Shown one piece after another: positions 1-12,069 of a stretch of 64,000 nucleotides of DNA. Numbering within the stretch: position 1 is the stretch's first letter; each line of letters begins with the position of its first letter. Under the pieces are notes generated by a model that made no database searches, was not told where the DNA came from, and saw nothing but the letters and a program-made list of their open reading frames with translations. The position numbers and the translations under genes are program-made. This DNA comes from Diplonema papillatum (lineage: Eukaryota > Euglenozoa > Diplonemea > Diplonemida > Diplonemidae), in assembly GCA_030068145.1 (NCBI GenBank), contig JAPJBO010001074.1:1-64000 (forward strand). The letters are read 5' to 3'.

Positions 1-3000
1 TTCGCGGGCACCGGCGACATGTACCCGGAGATGGACGCGTTTTGCTCGAACCACAGCGTTTCGGTCCGCGTTGCGGGGCGCAACGCGTCGGACGTCCGCC
101 TCCTCACCCCGGCGGCGAAAACGACCGCCCCGCTCGAAGACGATTCGGTCGCGCGGTTTACGGTGGCGTACAACCAGCCGGCGCGCGCTCCGATGCCGTT
201 CGGGGGTGCCGACGGCATTTCCGACGCAGAGCTCGCGGCCGACGCGTCGCTGGCGGCGTGGGGGCACCGGTTCGACGAGCCGGACCGTGAGGACGTGGAG
301 GGGTGGGATAGCTCGCCCGGGGTTCCGAACCGAACCGCAGCGAGCTACCGGGGGGTCTGGGGGGTCGCGTCGTCGGAGGACGCAGTCGGCGGGCGCTACT
401 TCCACGTGAGGAGCCTGCCGGACACGCGGAACCCGCTGTTCATGCGGTACCTGACCGACGGCCGGGCGCCGGCGGGCGCGGCGTGCCCGCCTGGAGTTGC
501 GGAGTGCGCGGCGGCGGAGGACCCGGGGCTCACAGGCTGCTGCCGGCTGCACAGCCCTGGCCGCGTTGTCGGCGGGGCGGCGTTCTCCATCCAGTTCCGC
601 GCTCTATCCGCGCCGCGGGCCGACGGCACCGCGTCTTCGGACACCGGGCGGGTGGAGGTCGAGTACTGGAAGGCCGGCGCGTTCCCCCGGCTGCTCTCGA
701 CGCTGGCGGTCGACGTCCCGACGGCGACCATGACCCCCGGCGCGTGGACGCCGCTTGCGAAGCCGCATACCGCGCCGCTGGCCGCGCACTACGCGTCTAT
801 CCGGGTCATGTGCTGGAAAAACGACGCTACCGCCGCGTCCGACGACGCGTGCAGAGTGCACTTCGACGAGGTGTACCTGGTGCGCCTCGGAGGGGAGGAG
901 GTGTGGCTGCAGTACACCGCGAACCAGCCGGGGCAGAAGGTCGGGTCGGTTGTATCGCCCGTCGCATGCGGGCCGACGAGGGTGGAGCCGGAGGCGAAGA
1001 CGACCGCCGCGAAGCCCGCGCTCTGCACGCCGGCGACGTGCAACAACAACGGGTACTGCGGCGCGTCGTGGACGTGCCCGAAAGCCCTCGCTGCGGCGTT
1101 CCCCGCGTACTGCTGCACGCGGGCCCTCGCCTTCTGCTGCGGCGGCGTCGCGCGCGACACGGCGGACGCGGAGTTCAAAGCGACGTGCGGCCACGCGTTC
1201 TGCTCGGGGATGGGCGGGCAGGTGCCTGTCCCGGCGGCCTGCGCGACATGCTACGACGACGACGCCCGCGGGCACTGGGCGGGGCCGAACTGCGAGCGGT
1301 GCCGCGACGGGTTCTACGGGACGACCTGCCGCGAGCGCATCTGCGCAACGAACCCAGACAACGGAAGGGAGTGCTCCGGACACGGGGTGTGCCTTAGCAA
1401 CGGGCAGTGCAAGTGCTTCGGAGAGGAACAAGCCGAGCAAGCCGGGGTCCCCGCGTTGAAGCTCGCTGGCGAGTTTCTCGAGCTCACGAGGGACGTGCAG
1501 CAGCGGTCGGTCGGGGGGATCGCCGTGTATGATTCGTGCACCGCGGTGCTGCAGGACCACGCGAGTGCGGAAAAAAAGTGGGGTGCGCCGGACGACGGTG
1601 TCTTCGCCCTCCGGGCGCGGCTGGGCGGGGCGAACGAAACGCAGAGGTACTTCTGCAAGTTCCTGGCCGACTCGAAGCTCGCGATGCACGGCCTCGCGCT
1701 GGTCGGCGGGGTCTGGCGGCGGCACGCGGCGGTCAGCCTGCCCGACACGGTCTCCGCCGCGTCGAGCGGCACCCCGGGGGGCGCCGGGTACCAACCCTTG
1801 CGCTCGCTCGCAGCGGCGAACGGCACCGGATCCCGCATCTTCGAGTACGCCGTCGACGACCCGCTCGATCCTGTCGGTGCGCGCTGGTCGCACCAGACGC
1901 TGCAAGACGGCGGCGAAGCCGGTGCCTTCGGCAGGTATCCACCCGGTACCTGGGGGTTCGTCGTTTTCGCGACGAATCCAGCGGACCCGGAGGCCCTCGT
2001 GGAGTGGGTCATGCTGTCGGTTCCGGGGCTGGCAGACGCGGTGAGGGAGGCGGTTGCGGTTCAAGGCGTGCCGGTGAAGCTGCGGACGGCGGCGAGCAAC
2101 ACGAAGACCGTGATTGGGACCGCGGTCTGCGTGTACAGCTCCGGCGGGGCGGCGGCGCCGTTCGTGGGGATCTTCGCCGGGTGCGCGGCCGGCTCGCCGG
2201 CGGCCGCGTGGAAGCTGTGGTTCGGCGAAGGCGTCGGCACCCCCGCGCAGCGGGTCGTGTCGAACTCGGTCCGGATCTACGCCTCCGACTCGGCCGCCGG
2301 CATGGACTTCCCCGAAGGCCAAAAAGACTGGTCCGACGCCGTCACCTCGTACCTCCCGACGCAGTACAGCACGCGGGCACCCTCCTCCCTCCTCGTCGCG
2401 ACCACCCACGACACCCTTGACCCCCGCGTCATCCCGTGGCACCAGTGGACCTCCCGTCCCATCCCCCTCACCCCGCCGGGAGTCGTTGAGATCACGTTCA
2501 ACACCGAGAGCACGTTCCGCGCGCTGCCGTCGCCCCTCGTCGAAATCAGCGTCGTGCGGCTCGAGGTGTTCGTCGCGTACGCCGGCGCGGCCGCGGTGCC
2601 GGTGCGCGTGCGGGTCCAGCCGGACGCGCGGTCGCCGAAGCCGTGGAGGACGATCCACGTCGTCAACGGCACCGCCGCGTACGAGGCGTCGTGGGAAAGA
2701 AGCGGCGCGGGGGGCGACGGCCCCGTCGACGTTTCGGAGTTGGTCGGGTTGATGGCAAGGTTGGAGTTCGCCGGCGGCGCCGGAGGCGAGGTTTTCGTGT
2801 CCGGGGCGCTGCTGCACGTCGGGTACCAACGGGTGCCGCCGCTCGAGGCGTTTGGCCTCACCGCTATGCTGAAGCTTGCCCGGATAGACGAGGGCCTGCC
2901 GATGACGCTGTTCCGCGCTTCGCACGGCGGGCGCGACCTGATCGAAGTCCAGCTCAACCGGGCCGCGAACGGGGACATCCGGCCGGGGTCTGTAAGGGTG

Positions 3001-6000
3001 TCGGTCGTCGACAGCCGCGGCGCCGCGGCGGCCGGCGCGAGCACCGGCCTGCTGACCCTGTTTTCGAACCGGTGGGTCCGCCTGCACCTCAACGTCTCGC
3101 TGCAGTCCGGCGCCGTCCGGGTGTTCCTCGGGCGGTCGAAGACGGAGAACGGCCAGTACGCCCTCGACGAGCAACCCGTCGAGCACTCCGCCGCCGCCGC
3201 CGGGAAGCTCCTCGTCCGTGCGGTCCCTTGGATGAGCGATCCGGTCACGTTCGGGACGCGGACGTCGCCGTTCTACGGGTTTCTCCGCGAAGTCGCCGTG
3301 TGGTCGGGCGGCGAGGGCGCGGCGGCGAAGGTGTACTTCGCGCGCCAGGACCTCTCGCAGGCGAGCGAGATGATCGCGTTCGCCGACCCGAGCGTCGGTT
3401 CGTGGGAGACCGCGACCGTCCCGCCGAAGGGCACGTCCTACGACGGCGTGTCGTCGAAGGAGGTGCCGACAGACCTGGGGTACTGGTCCGGCGAGCTCTG
3501 CGACGCGTGCAGGGAGGGGTATCACGGCGGGCTGTGCTCGAGCGAGAACTGCGCCTCCGACGATGAGTGCGGCGGGGGAGCGAACGCAACGGCGCCGCGG
3601 GGGGCGTGCGTGCGGGACGAGGCAAACGCGCTGTTCTTCGGGCAGTGCCTCTGCGCCGAGAACTACGACGGCGAAGCGTGCGACCGGTGCGAGTCCGCCC
3701 CGGTGCGCGCGGTGTACGTCGGCGGCGACCTCCGCTGCATCGTCGACTCGGACATCTGCCCGTCGGCGGCCCAGCTGGCCGCAAACCCGGGCGTGTACAC
3801 CACCGCAGGGACCCTCGACGACGCCGTGTGCGCGCTCGGGGGCAAAACGATACCCGGCGAGTACTTCGACTTCGAGGAGGAACCTCCGGTGGTCGACTGC
3901 ACGGTGGACGGCGTGCGGCGGTGCCTGCCGCCGTCGGTTAAGCACGACGGCTGCGGCTGCCCCACCTCTAGGCAGCCCGTGTGCAGCGGCGCGGGTGACG
4001 CCGCGAACGCGACGGAGTGCCCGTGCGATGGCGTGGCGCCGTACGACACGGCGGTGACGTACAACTGCAGGATGTACGCGAACCCCTTCGTCTCGTGCCC
4101 GAAGGGCGACGCGTGCAGGGACGCCGCTGGCGCGCCGGCGCCCACGTGCCAAGCCGGGACAGAGGGCCTGCGGCAGTACTCGAAGTTCTGCCTCAACCAG
4201 CTGTCCCGAGCGTGCGACGGCGCCGCGACGCCGACGTACGCGCACCTCGTAGACGTCCTCCGCTGGCTGCCGCGGACCGCGATGCGGTTTTTCGGCGAGT
4301 GCCCGAATCTCTGCCCCTCGCTGAACACCGGCACCGTGAAGACGACCGGCGGGCACTGCGGCCCGTGCCCTGTGGCTGGCCAAATTGGGGACAGCCAGAT
4401 CGACTGCGAAGGCGCGCTGTTCGACGTGCACGTGCCGCAGCAGGTGATGAAGGAGGACTTCTGCGGGTGCACCTCGCCTGTGATGCCGGTGTGCGACCCG
4501 ACGACGGTCGACTCGTGGAACACCAGCGTCCGCGGCACGCTGACCTGCAAGGAGACCTGCCCCGACTGGGCTGCGCTGTACGGCGCCGCCGGGTATGAAA
4601 CGGACGGCGACGCGGTGTTCATCAACTGCGGGGGATGGCCGGCGCCGGAGTGGGCGCAGCTGCCGTGTTCGCAGGACGGCCACGACCCGTGCGAGTGCCC
4701 GTTGCCCAGCTTTCGATGCACCGGGGGCACCGAGGGGACGTGCCCGGATAGCAGCGCATGCCCGCCGTGGGACGACGTCGCGGAGATCGACTGCAAAGGG
4801 GGGATCGCACCGGTGGTGAACAGGATAGGAGCCCATGTCTGCGGGTGCGCGTGGCCCCCGGACCCTGTGTGCAAATCCGGGACTTCCGCTGCCGCCTCGG
4901 CGGTGTGCCCAGTCGACTACACCCTGGCGGCGCCGTCGCTGAAGGACTGCGAAGGCAAACCGCTCCTCGAATCGGTCGCGTGGCGTCCCGGCTCGAGCCG
5001 GTGGCCGCTGACCCGGGGCTGCTCCGCCTGCAAGACGGACGTCAGCCCGAACACCGTGTGCCGCGCGGGGTCGCAGTGTCCCATTGTCAAGGCATGCCCT
5101 CCCGGCACCGACAAAGCCACTGGAGTTACCTGCGCATCGGTCGTCTGGGAGAGCATACAGTGCGGCGGAGCCGAACTCCCGCCGTACGAACAGCCAGACC
5201 GCCCCGAGTGCTGGTGCGCGCCCCCCGTGCAGTTCCGGTGCGAGGACAGCGACGGCTGCTTCGGGAACGCGACGAAGTGCGCACCTTACGTGTGCGGAGA
5301 CGGGCGCTTCGTGGCGCCGGTGCCGGCGGACGAGTGCAGAACGTCGTGCTCCGGGGACAACCACTGCGTCGAGGACTACATCTGCGTCGACGGGGGCTGC
5401 GTGCCGGAAGGCACGTCTGCGCCGCCTCTGGGCGGGTGCGCGGGGGACCCTTCGGTGTGCGAGCCGTACGGCTGCAACGTCGCGGCCGGCGCGTGCTTCG
5501 CGGAGTGCTGGACGGACAAGCACTGCTTCGGCGGCGCCGCGGGACCCGGCGGCGCGTCTGGTTACCGGTGTTCTTTCCCGACGCAGACGGGGCTGCCGGC
5601 CGTTCCTGCGTACCAGGTGCTGGCGGGCGGGTTGGAGGTGTTCAGGGAAATGCCCGGGAACCTCTGCGGCGCGTCCGTCTTCGACAGCGGCGCCGACGTC
5701 GCCGCCAAGGCCGGCGGCCGGTGCGTGTGGATGGAGTACGACCCCAACGCGTGCTACGACCAAGTCGGTTGTGCTCCGTACGCCTGCGGGAAGAACAATT
5801 CGCAAATCGCGTTTTCGAGCGCAATCTGCCGGACGTCGTGCTCGAACGACGCACACTGCAACTTCAAAGCCCACTGCAACAAGGACGGCGCCTGCGTCCC
5901 CGGCGCTCCCTCCGCCCCGGCCAGCTGCAGTGCGAAGGATTACGACTACTGCACGCCGTTCGTCTGCGGGGTGCACATTGCCCTCGCGCCGAAGGCGACC

Positions 6001-6363
6001 GCGCTTTGCAGGACCACCTGCGAGAGTGACGGGCAGTGTCAGTTGTTCTACACGTGCGTCTCGTACACGTGCGTCGCGACGCCGGTGGTCGCCGCCGCGT
6101 TCCAGCCGGTGCCGGCGGTCCCGCGGGCGTGCTACAAGCCGGGGCAGGAGCACGCCGGCGCGCCGTACAAGTGCCTGCGGGTGCCGCTCGCGCTCAACGG
6201 CGACCCGCAGGCGCGCTTCGCGTACGCGCTGCCGCCGGCGGCGCCGGCCGCCGTCGAGCCGGTGCCGAAGGCGTGTAAGGCGCACGCGGGGTGCGTGCCG
6301 TACCGGTGCGGGCCGAGGAGGGGGATACCCGACAAAGACATACCTGACGGATCCATGTGCCAG
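1..6363 (+). CDS. Giant secreted Cys-rich EGF/LamG-like protein, exon (5' end outside window)
   Basis: This exon is open from the left edge, so the true start lies outside; the Met at position 19 is probably internal. It ends at a CAG|gttgcg donor (6364). Modules in order, by nucleotide: a jelly-roll-like segment (about 570-900); a Cys cluster and EGF/tenascin-like module (about 1030-1430, with C-x2-C-x-D-G-F-Y-G-x2-C); a laminin-G/concanavalin-like sandwich (about 2850-3320); a second EGF-like module (about 3480-3700); about five Cys modules sharing a C-x-C-x(4-6)-P-x-C core (about 3930-5230); then repeats of the form C-x-P-Y/F-x-C ... C-x3-C-x6-C-x5-C-x4-C (from 5278). The last of these repeats is cut by the intron and finished by the next exon. 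Such architectures occur in extracellular matrix or adhesion proteins. The role here is inferred as secreted and structural or adhesive. Exact family unknown. Confidence 0.85.
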
Positions 6364-6812
6364 GTTGCGTTTTTCTCTCGCTCTGTCGTCTTTGATTTTT
6401 TTCTTGAAAGTGTGCTAGGTAGGGGACTAACAGGTATTCGACACGCGTCTACGGCTGACAAAAAACACTACCATTTTTTGACCTGGAATCGTTTTGTACA
6501 AAATACCTGAGGAGGCTGCCGGTTGCGAAATCTCAAGGGCGTGCTACAAGCCGGAGCAGGAGCACGTCGTTCGTCTGCGGGGTGCACATTGCACACCGTT
6601 GTCCTCGTCTACTCGAGCTGCTTCGGCATTTTGGATACAGCACATCCACCTCCTTAGAGATTTCGCAACTGGCAGTCTCCTCAAGTATTTCCTACAAAGC
6701 AGGTGCTTATACAAAAACACAGCAAAATGGTTCAGGATAGACTCATCATGAAGCCACAAAACAGTCGCACCTTTCCACCGTTACCCTCGTCTAAACACAC
6801 AAACACACGCAG
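6364..6812 (+). other. Intron 1 of the Cys-rich gene
   Basis: GT-AG phase-0 intron placed by restoring the last Cys repeat: the end of the upstream exon (SMCQ) joins VTCQVFDDC, matching the C-x3-C pattern of the preceding repeats. It contains the inverted-repeat element at 6493-6712. Confidence 0.85.
6493..6712. mobile_element. Small inverted-repeat element carrying fragments of the adjacent exon
   Basis: The two ends are inverted copies of about 45 bp of repeat family B: left 6493-6537, right about 6655-6712. The right arm read in reverse starts with the family's usual GCACCTGCTTTGTAGG end. Between them lie two pieces matching the gene's own first visible exon. Positions 6539-6566 match 6127-6154 (one mismatch), and 6562-6592 match 5951-5981 (one mismatch). 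The pieces are in reversed order relative to the source and joined at a shared GCACG. This resembles a Pack-type non-autonomous DNA transposon that captured host exon sequence. Confidence 0.65.
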
Positions 6813-7496
6813 GTGACGTGTCAGGTATTCGATGACTGCGCGGAGGGCTACTCGTGCTTCAAGAAGAAGTGCATCCAGCAGAGGGCGATCGCGGCGCAGT
6901 GCGACACCGGAGGGCAGTGCGCCAGCGGCCACTGCGTGGACGGAGTCTGCTGCAACCAGGCCTGCGACCTGCCGTGCCAGAAGTGCACGAGCATGGGCGT
7001 GTGCGACTGGGTGGGCGCCGGGACAGACCTGCGGAACGACTGCGGGCGGTGCGCAACGTGCGTGGCGTCCAGCGATGCGGACGTGCCGAGGGAGTGCGGC
7101 GCGATTGCGGAAGGCATGGACCCGAAGGGCGACTGCGGCAACCACGGCGTCTGCAACGGCGACGCGCAGTGCGAGTGCCACGCCAGCAAAGAGGCCGGGC
7201 ACTGGGCCGGCGCCGCTTGCGACCGGTGCGCCGCCGGTTACGCCGGCGCGCTCTGTTCGTCTTCCGACACGTTCTACACGCCGCCCGCGCCCATTCAGCC
7301 CGGGATGCCGCCCATCGCGTCCGCGCAGCTCTTCTCGCTCGAGAGGAGGCCGGTGCAGTTCCCCGTCCGCGTGCTGGACTACACGACGCAAGCCATCCCC
7401 GCGAACATCCACAACGTCGTCGGCAAACCGGACGCGACCGACACGTACTACAAAACCAACGCTCCGAACCGCCAGAAGGCGTGGCAACCCATTCAG
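6813..7496 (+). CDS. Cys-rich EGF-like protein, exon 2 of those visible
   Basis: The acceptor cacgcag|GTG and donor CAG|gtgtga give a 684-nt symmetrical phase-0 exon. It completes the split Cys repeat (VTCQVFDDCAEGYSC), then encodes a CASGHCVDGVCCNQAC motif like the Cys clusters found in many secreted bacterial and protist proteins. An EGF-like module follows (CGNHGVCNGDAQCEC ... CDRCAAGYAGALC, about 7134-7260). The last third (about 7280-7496) has no Cys and looks like the start of a beta-sandwich domain that continues through the next exons. Confidence 0.88.
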
Positions 7497-8033
7497 GTGT
7501 GAAACAACGCGGCAGCCGTTCCAGGGGGGGAAGTTCGCTGATCGGCGCACGAAGTGCATCTTTTCTCGAGATCTTGCGCATTGCCGTTTTTTTCTCCGCG
7601 ATCGCGGCAAGGGGGGTCGCGCTGCAAGCACCGCTGCGTGTGAAAGTGAAGCGTATCGCTATGGACAGTAAGATTGCAACAGCGGCACGATCTATCACAT
7701 ACATACCCAAGACCTGAACCTTGGTTACCCAAGACCTGAACCTTGGTTACCCAAGACCTGAACCGGTGTTCTGCGGGTGTCTCAGAATGCGGCGCAAGCT
7801 GCTCGGGACACATAACTGGCATCGGTAAGTCTCCTGGAATGGGGTATCCACAGAGGGTGAGAGTCCCGTATTTCCTCGACAAGCAATGTTGGCTAACTCT
7901 TTGCTAACACGAGTCGCTTAGTTTTGGTGCAGGCACCCCCCCTTTGCCAAGGCTATGCCGACAGTGAACAAGTGCAGTGATCGGAAAAGGCATGTGCATG
8001 CCTGCTGCAACGTAAACACTCACCCACACACAG
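7497..8033 (+). other. Intron 2 of the Cys-rich gene with 22-bp tandem repeat
   Basis: Phase-0 GT-AG intron. At about 7704-7763 a 22-bp unit (ACCCAAGACCTGAACCTTGG plus TT) is repeated about 2.7 times. Nothing else recognisable. Confidence 0.75.
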
Positions 8034-8159
8034 TACTACTGCAACCGCCGCTTCTTCGGTGCGTCCGATTGCCCGTGGAAGCTTCAGAAGAATGCGGAGT
8101 GGAAAGGCAAGCTTCAGTACGTCGTACTCGAGTACGAGGAGCCCATCTACTTGTCTCAG
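8034..8159 (+). CDS. Cys-rich EGF-like protein, exon 3 of those visible
   Basis: A 126-nt exon bounded by cacacag| and CAG|gtatgt, phase 0 at both ends. The peptide starts YYCNRRFFGASDCPW and ends YEEPIYLSQ, and joins in frame to VYVFENSDPG in the next exon. The exon-to-exon reading frame, AT-richer flanks and consensus splice sites support it. No family assigned; probably part of the same extracellular sandwich domain. Confidence 0.75.
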
Positions 8160-9809
8160 GTATGTCCATCGCCAGTCCACCCCGAGGCTCCCATGACAAC
8201 CTTTTTCACGTAACCAACCCTCCCCACCACCCTTCTGACGATCCTATGCAGTTGAAGACGATTCGAAGAAGAGTGAGTTTATGTCGCGATTTTATGGGAT
8301 ATAATGACGAGATCACACACCGCGATGTATGATCGTCGTAACATTATGTCATCACCTCTCCCCCTGAAGTCCGTGACTTGAAGGACCGAAACACGGTGCA
8401 GGAAGGACCAGTGCGGTGTTGAACATTCAACCATTTCCCAGCACGGTCTTGCAACCCCCCCAGGCATCTTGTTAAGAACCATCCATCCATCCATCAGCCG
8501 GCTGACCCCCCCCCCCCCCCCCAGGCTATTTTCACTGTGGAGGGGGGAGACGCTACCTGTCACACTCTAAGGTGGTCACCACGGTGGGCGGTCAGAAAAA
8601 AAAAAATTTTTTTTTGCCCCAAATACCCCAAATACCACACTTTGGAAAATTTTTGTGGGCCCACTTTTGGCAGGGAATTTTGACCATTTCACCTTAGAGA
8701 ATTTGACCACCCAGCCTCCAAGGCAACTGCACTGTAGAGGGGGGGGGGGGTCTGGTTTATCCGGCCATCCGGCCAAAGTGGCTGATCCTTAACAAGAGCG
8801 CTGAACCCCCCCCCTCCCAACACATGTGGGGGGCCCAGGGCCACATTCATTGCGAATGTGTTCGTGGCGTCGGTCGCAGGAGTCTTTTTTGGCTAGCCAA
8901 AGAGAGTAAAAGAGTGAAAGAGTACGTACAATAGTGAGTAGAGAAGAGAACGAGTGTAAAATAATGGAGGTAGCACAAACTACCAGACCAGCGGAGGCCA
9001 CCGAAACAAAAAAAAAAATGATATGGCGGTCCGCGACCGACTGACGGATGAAGTGCCGCCACGGTGCCTCAGCACGCAAACCCTCCGGGCACTGCGGAAG
9101 TTACACGGCGCGACGGACTTGTTCCAGGCCCTGGTCCGAAGGACGATCATGCCGTTTAGAACGAGAAGCACGTGCTCACGGCCAACGACGAGCTTCACGT
9201 GCGGAGTTACGGACCCGAAGCAGACCTGCCGATAGGCACGCCGCGATGCGGAGGACGCGAGTAGCCGGGAAGAGCCGGCGGGAGGGCGCGATCGTTGTGT
9301 GACCCGTGGAGGGTCGGAACCAGAATCAGTAAAAGGGCCCGAGTCAGGGCCTGCCATCGAAGAGGGCCGGGCGGGGCCGGGTGGGCGCGGTGTGTTCGGG
9401 CCGGCGAGGCCAGTGCCGTCGTCGCCGAGATCGGCGCATCGTCGTCGTGGCGAGAATTTATGGACAATGCAACGTGTCGTACTGGCAAATCATGGATGAC
9501 TTCGCAGCGCGCAACGCCACTGTAATGAAAAGTGTATGCGAGCGGATTACCAAGAGCCCAGCGGAAAGGCTGCGGAGTGGGCATCCTGGCTTAAGCATGA
9601 ATTAAAGTCTAGCCCGATACAGTAGAGCTTCCTATCCAACCCTCCCCCCCCTACCGACCACACGCACCAAGCTGAACCTCACAAAACAAACAAACGGTCG
9701 AAAGTCACCAATCTGTACGTCCCACGGGATCGTACAAATTACCCTTTTCCTTATCCCTCAAAACCAGCACCATTAACAACGACCCCAAACACGACCGCGC
9801 ATAAAACAG
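8160..9809 (+). other. Intron 3 of the Cys-rich gene, filled with repeats
   Basis: GT-AG phase 0. It contains a truncated repeat C (about 8365-8485), homopolymer and low-complexity DNA (about 8500-8770), a segment at 8820-8940 that resembles 18985-19110 (GGGGGGCCCA ... TGGCTAGCCA), and a degraded LINE end (9020-9745). Confidence 0.7.
9020..9745 (+). mobile_element. Degraded LINE 3' end (second copy of the 13.8-14.7 kb element)
   Basis: Broken frames keep peptides recognisable from the better copy at 13763-14560: LRALRKLHGATDLFQALVRR (about 9083-9142) against LAGLRKCHGATDILQALVRR, and NATVMKSVCERI (about 9511-9546) against NKAAMKSVCERI. Frameshifts and stops lie between them. The tail (about 9685-9740) keeps the ACAAACAAAC ... 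GGTCGAAAG ... CACCAATCTGTACGTCCCAC 3' signature. Confidence 0.7.
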
Positions 9810-10088
9810 GTGTACGTGTTCGAGAACTCAGACCCAGGGTCTGTAGTTGCAATATACGCCCAGCCGGCGCCCACAGGCGCTGATGCTTCGCCAGGCGGTG
9901 GAGCACCTGGGAATGAGATGCAGATTGACGGCGTCGTCAGTTCCTCCCCCGCTGAGCAAAAACCGTCCTCGGTGCCCGACCAGCGGAAGTCGTACGTCGA
10001 CGCCAACAGCACCGACGACGCGTCCGCCAGCACCGCGCCCAATGGCACGAGCGCCAGCATCAACACAAACCCTGTCCCATTTGTGCAG
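9810..10088 (+). CDS. Cys-rich EGF-like protein, exon 4 of those visible
   Basis: The 279-nt phase-0 exon is bounded by aaaacag| and CAG|gtctgg. It begins VYVFENSDPGSVVAIYAQ, resembling a strand of an extracellular beta-sandwich. It then becomes a low-complexity Gly/Pro/Ser/Ala/Asn linker with several N-x-S/T sites, consistent with a secreted glycoprotein linker. An alternative is read-through past 10088 to a stop at 10154. Splicing is preferred because the next exon continues in phase 0. Confidence 0.7.
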
Positions 10089-10743
10089 GTCTGGCGGCGA
10101 GACGCACCGGTATGCGGCTTTTCTTTTGTGTTAACAATGCATTGTTGGTACTAAAAATTAGTAGTTGGCAGCATACTAAAAGCAACTCACCAAATCAGGT
10201 GAAAAGCCGCTAGTGCGCACAAACAAACGGAAGCGCCATACTAATTTTTGGTACTCACAATCTTGCGGGTTGCCCTTCAATGTTTCAACGTATCGTGCAG
10301 GCTAAAAAGACGTAGTCAGCGTGTTTTTGGTGGTTGATCAGAGTTCCTAACCTGAACATGACACAGGGGAAATACAAGCGGGAAAACGATCAATCGGCAC
10401 GCACAAACAAAACGAAGCGCCTGTCTTTTTTCCACAAGCCTGGGTAGGTAGAAAGGCCGTCGAAAGCTTCGGGAAAAAAGTATCCATCGAACCGTCCTAT
10501 AGCTGGCTCCCCTCCCGAAAACTGTACTGTTCGGGCGGTTGAATTTTGCAGACTCATGTTCTTTATGCGGCATGGTATAGGATTCCTAAAGGGGTGGGGG
10601 TTTGGGCAGAATTATAGCCAGCGTTAACGTCTTCTCTTCGAGGAGCCGGTGGGGGGGCGGGGGGGCGAAGGTTCTACACAGATACCGTCGCGTTCTCGAC
10701 ACGGTCCGTTTGTTCGACACATTCCACCACCCAACCCATGCAG
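10089..10743 (+). other. Intron 4 of the Cys-rich gene
   Basis: Contains a repeat-L-like stretch (about 10145-10245, GTAGTTGGCAGCATACTAAA and CGCTAGTGCGCACAAAC) followed by repeat D on the minus strand (about 10244-10440). A short G-rich run occurs near 10645-10665. Confidence 0.7.
10244..10440 (-). repeat. Interspersed repeat D
   Basis: About 170-200 bp. Key words on the minus strand are GCGCTTCGTTTTGTTTGTGC, GATCGTTTTCCCACTTGTAT and CAACCCGCAAGATTGTTAGT. Other copies: about 18263-18395 (-), 19262-19400 (-), 50352-50523 (+) and 60905-61150 (+, rearranged). SINE-like size; class not established. Confidence 0.7.
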
Positions 10744-10920
10744 ATGTTCTATTCGAATCCGATCGCTCGTGTGTATGCGCCCGCGACTGACCAGGATCCT
10801 TTCCTCCATCCAACAACCCCAGTATCGCTGGAGTCCGGTGGTACAACTACTGTCAACGTTGAGTGGAAAACGAAAGTTATCAAGCTGGTCATCAACGCAA
10901 GCAGCGAGAACCTTGTTCAG
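10744..10920 (+). CDS. Cys-rich EGF-like protein, exon 5 of those visible
   Basis: The 177-nt phase-0 exon runs from cccatgcag| to GTTCAG|gtatcg. The peptide begins MFYSNPIARVYAPATDQDP and ends LVINASSENLVQ. The Met is internal, not a start. It joins in frame to IDTVGILGFANAV in the next exon. Confidence 0.72.
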
Positions 10921-11565
10921 GTATCGACAAGTCTTCGTTTCTTGTTAAACCACAAAATCCAACTACTTATACGACGAAGTGTCACGGGACACTTCGCAGC
11001 CGCTGGTTAACGGCTGCAAGTGCATGCTGATCCATGTGGTCCGTGTACTTAAAAGTTCTCAGTGCTCAACGGCTTTATCACGTGGGCGGCCCTGAGACTA
11101 TCCCCCTCACGTGACACCATTGCACTACGTTTTCGACTATACTTTAACTCTTGCGGTGTGCGAGTTGGTAGGGAATACGCTCGCACCCGCGCCGCGTGGC
11201 CTCAGTTTTCACTGTTGGATGCTCAAAAAGCTCTGACAGAATTCCAATCCACAAATAACGCTAGAATATGCGCAGCCCGTGACCTAGGTCAAGAGTCGGT
11301 GGTTAACGTCGAAACACCCTGACTTTGCCTCTCGTCTCATCTTTCACCTCTGGCTTGCTCAGTGAGTCCTGCGTCGACCAAGCTTAACCTCACAAACACT
11401 CTCTACGCGATTTAACACTGCAAAACAAACAAAACGTCGAAAGACACCAATCCGTGCGTCCCGCGGGATCATCCAGGGGATTCGTTTACGTTGCAGATTT
11501 AGACCGACGGTCTAAATCTGCAAAGCGGTTCGACCGGGAAGGAAATGAAAAGGAAAAAAGGAAAA

Positions 11566-11835
11566 AGGCCGCTCCTGGTCCAGGAACGTGACGGTCAGCC
11601 ACAGCTTGCAAAGCTTGAGTCGGAGGCAGCACAATGCTCCAACCCCGTCCGCTCTGCCCTGTGGCTGACCGTCTCGACGAGTTTGTGTTCAGCGCAAGCG
11701 CCAAGCCCCAAGTGCGCCACGCCTTGATGCTTTAGTTTGGGAAATCGGTAGCCACTTGACCCGTAGGCCCGTGGCTCTGCAGTACCGCCGAACACGTGAA
11801 GCTTGGCTCCCGTGTAGCAGGTTTTCCCTGGTACC
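11566..11835 (+). repeat. Interspersed repeat A
   Basis: About 260 bp running from GCTCCTGGTCCAGGAACGTG to GTAGCAGGTTTTCCCTGGTA and preceded by an A/G-rich run. Other copies: 17322-17582 (+), 31517-31748 (-), 42250-42494 (-), 50782-51054 (+), and a decayed piece near 60775-60830. Several copies are flanked by short direct repeats (see findings). Confidence 0.85.
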
Positions 11836-12069
11836 TCCGGGTCGGCCGGGAAAATAAAATAAGAATCGTCGGAAATAGGTGGGGGGTTGGTATTTACAAC
11901 GGTGCGTACAAGCCGCGGTTACTTTGGACAAAGTTGCGGACGTGTGTCAGAACCTCCGAGCAACCAAAACGACACGTTGACTAAGGCGCCCCCGAAACCA
12001 CCCCCATTCACGGTCAATATCTGCAAAACCCAGGAACCTCTGAACCATTACCCTGGTATCGTCGGAAAC

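Noticed and set aside
483-1397. 304-residue + frame overlapping the first exon
   Set aside because: Alternate-frame shadow with Arg/Gly-rich content and no recognisable motifs.
604-6285. 1,893-residue open frame on the minus strand
   Set aside because: It is antisense to the Cys-rich exon. Arg/Ala-rich shadow composition of a GC-rich coding exon, no domain, while the + frame has ordered Cys modules.
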